Source: an uncultured Candidatus Saccharibacteria bacterium (GTDB lineage Bacteria; Patescibacteriota; Saccharimonadia; Saccharimonadales; Saccharimonadaceae). Taken from it: 64,000 bases of DNA. Position 1 is the first letter of the stretch. Every line of letters starts with the position of its first letter. Below, piece by piece: positions 43,173-50,871 of the stretch. A program made the translations under genes and the position numbers. Location of the stretch: NCBI GenBank assembly GCA_958399925.1, contig CATXOC010000001.1, positions 124,001 to 188,000 on the forward strand. The letters run 5' to 3'. A model generated the notes under the pieces. It did not search any database, was not told the origin of the DNA, and saw only the letters and a program-made list of their open reading frames with translations.

Positions 43173-45719
43173 ATGAGTAATCCAGTGCTAGCAGGCGACA
43201 AGAAGGTTTTGGCGTTAATTGACGGCAAATCAGTGTTTTATCGAGGCTATTACGGTATGCCGCACTTAACCACTAAAGACGGCACGCCAACTGGTGGTGT
43301 CTATGGCTTTGCTATGCTGGCATTGCAATTAATTAATCAGATTAAGCCGGACTACGTCGCGGTCGCGTGGGACAAGCCAAAAACTAATATTCGCCGTCGG
43401 CTAGCTATCTATCCAGGCTACAAAGCGGGTCGTAAGCCTGCACCGCCTGACTTCTATCAGCAGATACCGATTCTGCATAAATTGCTTGCTGCGCTTGGTT
43501 GGCCGCTCTACGAGCTCGATGACTATGAAGCCGATGACATCATGGGAACGCTTAGCAAGCAGGCCAATGCACAAGGTATCTTCACGGTGATGATTACTTC
43601 GGATCTCGATATGTTACAGTTGGTTGATGATGATACTGAGCTATTTGCCATGAAAAAGGGGTTAGCAAATATCGAAAAATTCGATCGACATGCTTTCGAA
43701 GAAAAGTACGGCATCAAGGTTGAGCAGTTCCTTGACCTCAAGGCGCTGAAGGGCGACAATTCTGACAACATTCCGGGTGTGCCGGGTGTAGGCGAAAAAA
43801 CAGGTATTAAGCTGTTGCAGAGTTATGGCACACTAGATGGGGTATATCAGCATGTGGATGACATAAAGGGTAGCCTGCACGACAAGTTGGTAGCGGGTCG
43901 TGACTCTGCTTATATGTCGCGTAAGCTAGGTTTAATTATGTGTGATGCGCCATTAAAACTGGATCTTACTACAATGGATATGCGCAATCTCGATCGAGTA
44001 GCGCTACACAAGATGCTACTTGATTTAGAATTCACTTCACTGATCAAAAAGTTACCAGTAGAAATGCGGGACGATAGTGATGATGTACCAACGACTGACT
44101 ATGAACTACCGAATACTAAAATTATGGAAGGTGAACCGACATTGGGCGAGACTGTACTAGTACAGGCGATCGGCGACAAGCTCTATATCAGTCCTAATAG
44201 CGCGGCAGCTTATGTAGTTAGTTGGAAGCATGCGGCTGACTTGCTGAGCGGTAAAAAAGTAATCACTCATGACGCGAAGAAATTAGCTGAACACTTTTTG
44301 TCCTATAATTTAGATATTAATTGGACAGTAGAATTTGACACTAAACATGCTGATTTTTTGGTTAACTCTTTGAATGGATCGCGTGACCTGGCGCAAATTG
44401 TAGATAGTCTGAAACCTAGCGGTTACACCGATGCTGATCAGCTGGCAGTGGTTTGGATGCTATATCAAACATTGTCAGCAGAGTTAGGTAAATCAGAGAA
44501 AATGAATACCCTAGCGCATACGGTTGATTTTCCGTTGCAGATATTATTGGCACAGATTGAAGCGCGTGGAATGCTAGTTGATACAGCGGAACTGGCACGT
44601 ATGTCACATCAGTTAGCGGGGCAAATTGATATTCTGCAGGCAAAAATTTGGGAGCAAGTTGGCTACGAGTTCAATATTAGCAGTCCAAAGCAGCTGTCTG
44701 AGGCTTTGTTTGATAAGCTAGGCTTACCAGCAACCAAGAGACGTAACAAGAGCGGCTTTTATCCTACTGGCGCCAAAGAACTAGCTAAACTGCATGATAT
44801 CAATCCAGTGATTGGTTTAATTGAACAGTATCGCATTTTAACAAAGCTGAAGTCGACATATATCGACACGTTACCTAAAGTGGTGTCGTTTGATGGGCGA
44901 ATTCATACAACCTTTAGCCAGGATGTAACTATGACTGGGCGGCTTTCTTCGTCTAACCCAAATCTTCAGAATATTCCGACTCGCACGGCAGAAGGCAAGG
45001 CGATTAAGAAATGCTTTGTTGCGCCAGCTGGTCGAGCGATAGTGAATGCTGATTATGCACAGTTTGAACTGCGCCTTGCAGCTGCGCTAGCTGGTGACCA
45101 AGGTATGATTCAGATGTTTAGTGACGACAAAAACGATATTCACCGTATGACTGCTGCTGAAGCATATGATATCCCTGTAGAACAGGTGACAGACGAGCAA
45201 CGCCGCCATGCCAAGGTGATTAACTTCGGTGTGCTATACGGCATGAGCCCGCATGGACTATCTGAGGCGACTGGCATGAATATTACCACTGCTAAACGAT
45301 TCATTGAGCGTTATTTTGCTGTACGCAAGCCGATTCGCGATTATCTAGACCAGACATTGCAGATGGCAACAGACAAAGGCTATGTCGAGACATTGTTCGG
45401 CCGCCGTCGCCCGACGCCCGATGTGAAGTCGAGTAACTTTATGGTGCGCGAGGCCGCAAAGCGCGCCGCTGCTAACATGCCTATCCAAGGCACAGAGGCA
45501 GACTTAATGAAGATGGCAATGCTGCGAATTGAAGCGGCTCTACCTGCAGGTGCAATGCAGATAATGCAGGTGCATGATTCAATTATGGTTGAATGTGACG
45601 AAGCTGATGCGCCAGTGGTTGCTGAAAAAATGAAGCAAATTATGGAAAATATCTATCCTGACCTTGGTGTTCATCTACTAGCTGATGTCCAGTGGGGCGT
45701 TAGCTGGGGTGATCTATAG
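43173..45719 (+). CDS. polA: DNA polymerase I (5'-3' exonuclease active, proofreading lost)
   Basis: Repair and Okazaki-fragment polymerase. The N-terminal 5'-3' nuclease keeps its acidic residues (LIDGKSVFYRGYYG, YEADDIMG, TSDLDMLQLVDDD, LKGDNSDNIPGVPGVGEKTG). The middle domain (about 305-420) keeps the fold but lacks the DEDDy residues (no DTET; VLVQAIGDKLYIS and ITHDAKKLAEHF instead), so proofreading is predicted absent, as in Taq-type enzymes. The palm/fingers motifs are intact (VNADYAQFELRLAAALAGD, RRHAKVINFGVLYGMSPHGL, MQVHDSIMVECDE). Length 848. Coupled to rpoD. Confidence 0.97.
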   Translation: MSNPVLAGDKKVLALIDGKSVFYRGYYGMPHLTTKDGTPTGGVYGFAMLALQLINQIKPDYVAVAWDKPKTNIRRRLAIYPGYKAGRKPAPPDFYQQIPILHKLLAALGWPLYELDDYEADDIMGTLSKQANAQGIFTVMITSDLDMLQLVDDDTELFAMKKGLANIEKFDRHAFEEKYGIKVEQFLDLKALKGDNSDNIPGVPGVGEKTGIKLLQSYGTLDGVYQHVDDIKGSLHDKLVAGRDSAYMSRKLGLIMCDAPLKLDLTTMDMRNLDRVALHKMLLDLEFTSLIKKLPVEMRDDSDDVPTTDYELPNTKIMEGEPTLGETVLVQAIGDKLYISPNSAAAYVVSWKHAADLLSGKKVITHDAKKLAEHFLSYNLDINWTVEFDTKHADFLVNSLNGSRDLAQIVDSLKPSGYTDADQLAVVWMLYQTLSAELGKSEKMNTLAHTVDFPLQILLAQIEARGMLVDTAELARMSHQLAGQIDILQAKIWEQVGYEFNISSPKQLSEALFDKLGLPATKRRNKSGFYPTGAKELAKLHDINPVIGLIEQYRILTKLKSTYIDTLPKVVSFDGRIHTTFSQDVTMTGRLSSSNPNLQNIPTRTAEGKAIKKCFVAPAGRAIVNADYAQFELRLAAALAGDQGMIQMFSDDKNDIHRMTAAEAYDIPVEQVTDEQRRHAKVINFGVLYGMSPHGLSEATGMNITTAKRFIERYFAVRKPIRDYLDQTLQMATDKGYVETLFGRRRPTPDVKSSNFMVREAAKRAAANMPIQGTEADLMKMAMLRIEAALPAGAMQIMQVHDSIMVECDEADAPVVAEKMKQIMENIYPDLGVHLLADVQWGVSWGDL

Positions 45720-45779
45720 TAGTATTATTTGAATATTTTAGCTGTTGTCAACCAGCGGCTTGACTAAAGAGGCTGTGCT

Positions 45780-45808
45780 TTGACATCATGACGTCATGAT
45801 GATAAGAT
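45780..45808 (+). promoter_or_regulatory. Promoter with an 18-bp palindromic operator
   Basis: TTGACA (45780-45785), 17 bp, TGA-TAAGAT (TAAGAT 45803-45808), 8 bases to the ATG at 45817. The spacer between the hexamers is filled by a perfect 18-bp palindrome CATCATGACGTCATGATG (45784-45801). A DNA-binding RHH protein is encoded in the same operon. Confidence 0.8.
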
Positions 45809-45816
45809 AAAGCATT

Positions 45817-46449
45817 ATGAGACGCGGAAAATTAGGCTTAGTGCTGCTGATTGGAGTGGTGCTAATGGTAATGGTGGGTGCGATGTTTTGGTTAGGGTCA
45901 AATGTCTTAACCAGTAATAAAAATAGCAAGACAACAGAGCAGCGTAAGGGCGATACGGTACTACGCAAGCCTAAGGATGACACGCGTGTAACCTTGAGCG
46001 TGCGTGGTCCAGTTGTAGCAAAAGAGAATAGTTACACTATTAACATTGATATTAGCGGTACTTCACGCAAATTGTATGTCAATAAGGCGTACGGTGGTGC
46101 TGAGCTTGCAAAGATTGAACTAGATAATAACCGCGATTCGTTCAAGAATTTTCTATTGGCACTATCAGATAATGGCTATGCAACTACGGTTAAATCGGAT
46201 GTCAAACAGGACAATGGACTATGTTCAACCGGTCAACTGATTAACTTCGGTCTATATGAAACCAAGGATAAACAGGCTCTAAATAGCTGGACAACTTCGT
46301 GCGGTAATACGACGGGTAACTTTGGCGGTAATCGGACGCGCGTAATTGCACTGATTCTCAACCAATTTCCTGACGGTAAAGAGCAAATCGATAAAGCGTT
46401 AAATAAAATCAGGCAACGAGAAAGCGGCACATTATCCATAACATTTTAG
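45817..46449 (+). CDS. Hypothetical single-pass membrane protein
   Basis: 210 residues, not recognised. One N-terminal membrane segment (about 6-28) followed by an extracytoplasmic region with two Cys (GLCSTGQLINFGLYETKDKQALNSWTTSCGN, about 132-162) that could form a disulfide, and a compact mixed C-terminal part. Start fixed by the promoter that ends 8 bases upstream; no Shine-Dalgarno. First gene of an operon with the RHH protein (15 bases later), a HAD hydrolase and mutM, expression probably controlled through the 18-bp palindrome. Confidence 0.8.
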   Translation: MRRGKLGLVLLIGVVLMVMVGAMFWLGSNVLTSNKNSKTTEQRKGDTVLRKPKDDTRVTLSVRGPVVAKENSYTINIDISGTSRKLYVNKAYGGAELAKIELDNNRDSFKNFLLALSDNGYATTVKSDVKQDNGLCSTGQLINFGLYETKDKQALNSWTTSCGNTTGNFGGNRTRVIALILNQFPDGKEQIDKALNKIRQRESGTLSITF

Positions 46450-46463
46450 AAAGGAGTAAATAC

Positions 46464-46712
46464 ATGAAGAAAGAGACGTCTAGTACTGCAAAGACCACGA
46501 AAAACACTAAAACAACAGTGTATCTGCCAGACGATTTGCGATTAGAGGTGAAGAAACATATTCTAGATACTGGCGAAACATTATCGAAGTTTACTGAAGT
46601 TGCACTGCGTAGTCAGCTAGAGACTGATGCTAGTCGTTCAGGTAGAAAGCGCATCGAAGAGCTAAAGCAGGCAAATGAGTTGGATAATGTCATCAAAGAT
46701 TTGTTAAAATAA
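46464..46712 (+). CDS. Ribbon-helix-helix (CopG-like) DNA-binding protein
   Basis: 82 residues. After a basic Lys/Thr-rich lead (about 1-16), the RHH core is visible: strand KTTVYLPDDLRLEVKKHILDTGETLSKFTEVALRSQLETD (about 17-57), i.e. a short beta strand, helix, turn with a Gly, helix. The C-terminal ~25 residues form another charged helix. RHH dimers bind palindromic operators; the operon's promoter carries an 18-bp perfect palindrome, so autoregulation is likely (inference). AAAGGAG precedes the ATG. Confidence 0.8.
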   Translation: MKKETSSTAKTTKNTKTTVYLPDDLRLEVKKHILDTGETLSKFTEVALRSQLETDASRSGRKRIEELKQANELDNVIKDLLK

Positions 46713-46729
46713 TTGATCAGCGGGGGTAT

Positions 46730-47308
46730 ATGAAAATAAAAGCATTACTATTTGATAATTTCGGTGTACTGATGGATCCGATTTATGATTCATTTAAGGA
46801 AACAGTACCAGAGGACACGTATAAGCAGATTGTGCTAGCGGGTCGGCTATCGGATGCTGGTAAAATTACCAATGATGAACGCAACTTGCTAATGCGTGCG
46901 ATTCTACATCCCCTTGGTCGTGATGCTATGCAGGAAATTCAGACGGCAACCGAGCGCGCGCAGATTAACAAAGAGCTGTTTAAATTTATTGCAGATCATC
47001 ACGCGCAATACAAAATGGCGATTGTATCTAATGCCTCGGGTAACGTACAAGATTTATATAGAGATATTAATCTGAATGAGTATTTCGACCAAGTTATCTG
47101 GTCGTATCAGGTTAAAGCAGTTAAGCCGGATTCTGAAATATATCAGCTGGCGGCAGAACGCCTAGGTGTGAGACCCGAAGAATGTGTCTTTGTTGACGAC
47201 CGCAAGGTTAATATCGACGGCGCTAAGGCAGTGGGTATGCAGGGTGTACTATATCGTGATCTAGACCAGTTCAAGCAAGATTTAGCTAAACTTGAACGGA
47301 TGGAATAG
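46730..47308 (+). CDS. HAD-superfamily hydrolase (subfamily IA)
   Basis: 192 residues with HAD motifs: I LLFDNFGVLMD (about 5-15), where the second catalytic Asp position reads Asn-Phe-Gly rather than D-x-D, II IVSNASG (about 98-104), III K142-like VKPDSEIYQ, IV CVFVDDRKVNIDGA (about 149-162). The FDNFGV form is common in the IA variant-3 group. Preceded by GGGGG as ribosome-binding site. Stop overlaps the mutM GTG start (TAGTG). Substrate unknown. Confidence 0.85.
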   Translation: MKIKALLFDNFGVLMDPIYDSFKETVPEDTYKQIVLAGRLSDAGKITNDERNLLMRAILHPLGRDAMQEIQTATERAQINKELFKFIADHHAQYKMAIVSNASGNVQDLYRDINLNEYFDQVIWSYQVKAVKPDSEIYQLAAERLGVRPEECVFVDDRKVNIDGAKAVGMQGVLYRDLDQFKQDLAKLERME

Positions 47309-48219
47309 TGCCAGAACTACCAGAAGTAGAGACGGTAAGACGAGGCTTGACTAAGCTTATTATTGGCAAGCAGATTAAGAAAGTTGAGTTATACGAGCCG
47401 AAATCATTCCCGGACTACATAGGCCACGAAGCCATAGTGCTAGGCAAAATAGTTAAGAATGTTCGTCGGCGAGGCAAAATGCTGATTATAGACCTAGTAA
47501 ACAAGGGTGATGCAGCGGCTCTAGCTACTAATGACGAACTGAACCATTCTTTGTTATGCCATTTGCGAATGACTGGGCAAATGGTCTATCGCGGGCAAGC
47601 AAACTGGGGTGGCGGTCACCCGAATGAGTCGTTTGTCGGCGATCTACCCGATCGGACAACGCGAGCAACTTTTACATTTGATGATGGTGCGAAATTATTT
47701 TTTAACGATCAACGTAAATTTGGCCGTATATTGATTTGGCCAACTGATGAGGTGGCTAACTTTCCTTTTGTTAAAAAGCTTGGCCCAGAACCATTTAGTA
47801 GTGATGACTTGATGGAATTTTTAGTGCGCGTAAAGCGTCATCAGAATGCTTTAATTAAGGCGGCAATTCTCGATCAAACAGTGGTAGCAGGCATTGGCAA
47901 TATCTATGCCGACGAGGCGCTCTGGCTAGCCAAGGTTCATCCTGCTAGTCGAGTAAAAGATTTATCCGATACGCAGCTAACTGATATTTATCATGCAGCT
48001 GGTCAGGTGATGAAACAGTCGATTGAGTCAGGCGGCTCATCGATGAAGAATTACGTTAAGGCAGATGGCAGTCGCGGTGATTACTTAGATAATTTTGCTA
48101 AAGTTTTTAATCGAACAGGTCACCCATGCGTGCGTTGTGGGGCGGAAATTATCAAAATTCGCGTTGCTGGCCGTGGTACACATATTTGCCCGCAATGTCA
48201 AAAAATTCATCAGGGGTAG
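47308..48219 (+). CDS. mutM: Formamidopyrimidine-DNA glycosylase (Fpg/MutM)
   Basis: Removes oxidised purines such as 8-oxoguanine and cuts the AP site. The mature N-terminus PELPEVETV keeps the catalytic Pro and Glu, the RRRGKML Lys is present (about 50-57), the helix-two-turn-helix (DQTVVAGIGNIYADEALW) and the zinc finger (CVRCGAEIIKIRVAGRGTHICPQCQ, all four Cys intact) follow. At 303 residues it is ~30 longer than E. coli Fpg because of an insertion around residues 70-115. GTG start overlapping the HAD stop. Confidence 0.96.
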   Translation: MPELPEVETVRRGLTKLIIGKQIKKVELYEPKSFPDYIGHEAIVLGKIVKNVRRRGKMLIIDLVNKGDAAALATNDELNHSLLCHLRMTGQMVYRGQANWGGGHPNESFVGDLPDRTTRATFTFDDGAKLFFNDQRKFGRILIWPTDEVANFPFVKKLGPEPFSSDDLMEFLVRVKRHQNALIKAAILDQTVVAGIGNIYADEALWLAKVHPASRVKDLSDTQLTDIYHAAGQVMKQSIESGGSSMKNYVKADGSRGDYLDNFAKVFNRTGHPCVRCGAEIIKIRVAGRGTHICPQCQKIHQG

Positions 48220-48272
48220 CAGGCTAAATACGCAGTACAAACAGCCTGCGTGCTACTGTTAAATATGGCGTC

Positions 48273-48301
48273 TTGCTTTAGTTCGCACTTTCTGCTATCA
48301 T
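48273..48301 (+). promoter_or_regulatory. Promoter of the RNase J gene
   Basis: TTGCTT (48273-48278), 17 bp, extended -10 TGC-TATCAT (48296-48301). The ~95-base leader contains a small AGCG/CGCT hairpin and ends with AAAGGAG before the ATG at 48404. The remaining part of 48220-48403 shows no gene. Confidence 0.55.
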
Positions 48302-48403
48302 ATACATTACTAAAGCGATTAAACGCTCTCTCTGACTTAACCATTTTATTCAAGAAGCGAAATCGATTAATGTTCAGATAATTTTTTAGACAAAGGAGTT
48401 TTT

Positions 48404-50719
48404 ATGGGGCAACAACGTGCCAAAGAAGTGCAGGCTGACGACGTGTCAAAGCGGCCAGCTACCACCAGAACAACCAGACGTAAAACTGGTAACGCAGTGC
48501 TAGACGCTACTCATACCCGCCGTGGTGAAGTAGAGCGTGCCAAGCGCCGAATTAGTGATAATGTGAATGCGCAGGCATCATTGCATCGCATGGACGCACC
48601 GGTAAATAAATCAATCTATAACGGCTATGGTGGCGAACAATATACGCCATCACTAGCTCGCAAACAACGCCATGGTAAGAGTGAACAGGGCGCTATGAAG
48701 GTTATTCCAATTGGCGGTGTTGGTGAAATGGGAATTGGTAAGAACATGACCGCCATTGAATATGGCAACGAGATCATCGTGATCGACATGGGGTTCTTGT
48801 TCCCAGGCGATGATTATCCGGGTATTAATTATATTGTGCCGGATATTACCTATCTAGAGAAGAATAAAGACAAGGTAAAGGCAGTTATCATTACTCACGG
48901 GCACTTGGATCACATTGGTGCTTTTCACCACCTAATTCCAAAGATTCCAGCGCCAGTTTACGCAACTAAATTCACCATTGGTATGCTAGCCAAGAACATG
49001 GAAGAAGAAGATACTGATTTTAAGCCCGAGTTTCACGAGCTGAATCCAGAGAACCACGACCGCGTTCAGGTCAGCGAACATTTCAGTGTTGAACTAGTGC
49101 GTGTGAATCACTCTATTCCAGATGCCGCCGCGGTTGTTTTACGTACGCCATTAGGCGTGATTGTTAGTTCAGGTGACTGGCGCTTCGAGAATGACCCAGT
49201 TGACGGTAAGAAGTTTGATCTGAACCGCATGAGCGAGATTGCGGCGAAAGAAGGCGTTCTGCTGTTTATGAACGAATCGACCAACTGTGAGGACGATGGC
49301 ACTGTAACAGCCTACGGTGAAAGGGATATCAAGCAGAGTTTTGATACTATTATGGATCAACATCCAAATAGCCGTATGATTGTTTCTTGTTTTTCGTCTC
49401 AGGTGCATCGCATGCAGAATATTGTAATGAGTGCAGCAGAGCATGGCCGTAAGGTGGCGTTCGCTGGATTCTCGATGGTGCAGAATGTTGAGATTGGCTT
49501 GCGCACAGGCATTCTGAATCTACCGAAGGACACAGTGATGACCATGGAGGATGTGGTTAAACTACCAGATTCACAAGTCTGTATTGTTTGTACGGGATCG
49601 CAAGGTGAATTTAATGCGGTGCTAAACCGCATGGCTTCGGGTGCGCACCGTTTTGTGAAGATTAAGAGCAGTGACATTATTGTCTTCTCTAGTAACCCAA
49701 TTCCTGGTAACGAGAACCACGTAACCCATACAGTGGACGGCTTAATGCGCGAAGGTTCAGAGGTGTTACAGAACCGTAAGACTGCACGCTATGGGGTGGG
49801 GCCACTACACCTATCGGGACACGGCAAGCGCGAGGATCATGTGAAGCTAATAAACGCATTACATCCAACATATTATTTGCCAAACCACGGTGAATTTCAC
49901 ATGCTGGTACGTAACGCTGAAATTGCCGAGAACGACTGTGGTATTCCACGTGACCACATCTTTGTTTGCGATGCTGGCGATGTGGTGGAATTTTATCCTG
50001 ATGGCAGCGCTATGAAGACTGGTCGTGTTCAAGCGGGTGGTGTAATGTACGACGACAACGGTCAAGAAGTCAGCGAGGTTGTGTTGAAGGACCGCATTCA
50101 TATGTCGACCGAGGGTATCTTTGTTGTGGTGCTGACGATTCAAAAGGGTACGGGCAAGATTCTGACTAGCCCTGACATTGTATCGCGTGGCTTTATCTAT
50201 CTACGCGATAGCGAAGAGTTGATTAATTCAATTCGTCAGTATTTGCGTCAAAAGACCGCCAAGGTTTATAGCGGCAAGCGTATCGACATGGAGAGTTTCA
50301 AGCACGATTTGCGTGATGAGATTACACAGATTCTATACGACAGGACTCACCGCACCCCGATCGTTATTCCGGTTGTTAACGAGGTTAACGGCAGCGAAAG
50401 GGTGTCCGCCGAGGCACGTCGTCGCGAGAAAGAGCAGCAGCGTCGCAAGGCAGAGTTCGAAGAGCAGGAACTGGCGCGCATTCGCGGCACTTCTAATGCA
50501 CACGCCAAGGCGCCATCGCGTTCACGCGTCCAGTCACATGCTATGCATTTTACGCCGCGTCGTCACATCGGCCAAAATCAGACTGTTGTACCAAAGGCAC
50601 TGGCTGAGAAGCGCGAAGCGGGTAATATCGATACAACTCGCCGTACAACCACCAAACGTGTAATATCGTTTAAGCGTACTCCAGATGGGCCTAACCCAAT
50701 GAAAATGTGGAAGGAATAG
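48404..50719 (+). CDS. rnj: Ribonuclease J
   Basis: Metallo-beta-lactamase/beta-CASP ribonuclease with 5'-3' exo- and endonuclease activity in RNA decay and rRNA maturation. The core begins near residue 99 (VIPIGGVGEMGIGKNMTAIEY), has the HGHLDHIGA metal motif (about 165-173), the beta-CASP region with CFSSQVHRM and the LSGHGKREDH motif, and the C-terminal domain. Two extensions stand out: ~95 basic, Arg/Thr-rich N-terminal residues and a ~90-residue Arg-rich tail. Total 771 versus about 555 for B. subtilis J1. Shine-Dalgarno AAAGGAG. Confidence 0.95.
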   Translation: MGQQRAKEVQADDVSKRPATTRTTRRKTGNAVLDATHTRRGEVERAKRRISDNVNAQASLHRMDAPVNKSIYNGYGGEQYTPSLARKQRHGKSEQGAMKVIPIGGVGEMGIGKNMTAIEYGNEIIVIDMGFLFPGDDYPGINYIVPDITYLEKNKDKVKAVIITHGHLDHIGAFHHLIPKIPAPVYATKFTIGMLAKNMEEEDTDFKPEFHELNPENHDRVQVSEHFSVELVRVNHSIPDAAAVVLRTPLGVIVSSGDWRFENDPVDGKKFDLNRMSEIAAKEGVLLFMNESTNCEDDGTVTAYGERDIKQSFDTIMDQHPNSRMIVSCFSSQVHRMQNIVMSAAEHGRKVAFAGFSMVQNVEIGLRTGILNLPKDTVMTMEDVVKLPDSQVCIVCTGSQGEFNAVLNRMASGAHRFVKIKSSDIIVFSSNPIPGNENHVTHTVDGLMREGSEVLQNRKTARYGVGPLHLSGHGKREDHVKLINALHPTYYLPNHGEFHMLVRNAEIAENDCGIPRDHIFVCDAGDVVEFYPDGSAMKTGRVQAGGVMYDDNGQEVSEVVLKDRIHMSTEGIFVVVLTIQKGTGKILTSPDIVSRGFIYLRDSEELINSIRQYLRQKTAKVYSGKRIDMESFKHDLRDEITQILYDRTHRTPIVIPVVNEVNGSERVSAEARRREKEQQRRKAEFEEQELARIRGTSNAHAKAPSRSRVQSHAMHFTPRRHIGQNQTVVPKALAEKREAGNIDTTRRTTTKRVISFKRTPDGPNPMKMWKE

Positions 50720-50722
50720 CAA

Positions 50723-50752
50723 AAATCGCCTCGAATGAGGCGATTTATTTTA
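50723..50752 (+). terminator. Terminator after the RNase J gene
   Basis: Perfect 10-bp stem AAATCGCCTC / GAGGCGATTT with a GAAT loop, then ATTTT. Confidence 0.92.
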
Positions 50753-50871
50753 ACGAACAAAGAATACGCAGAACTTATTTTAAATTCCATACGAAGCGTG
50801 CTTTAGCTATTCCGGCTTATTAGAATAGCTTAATTTGAAAAAAGTCTAAGGATATTATAAGATATAGAAGT

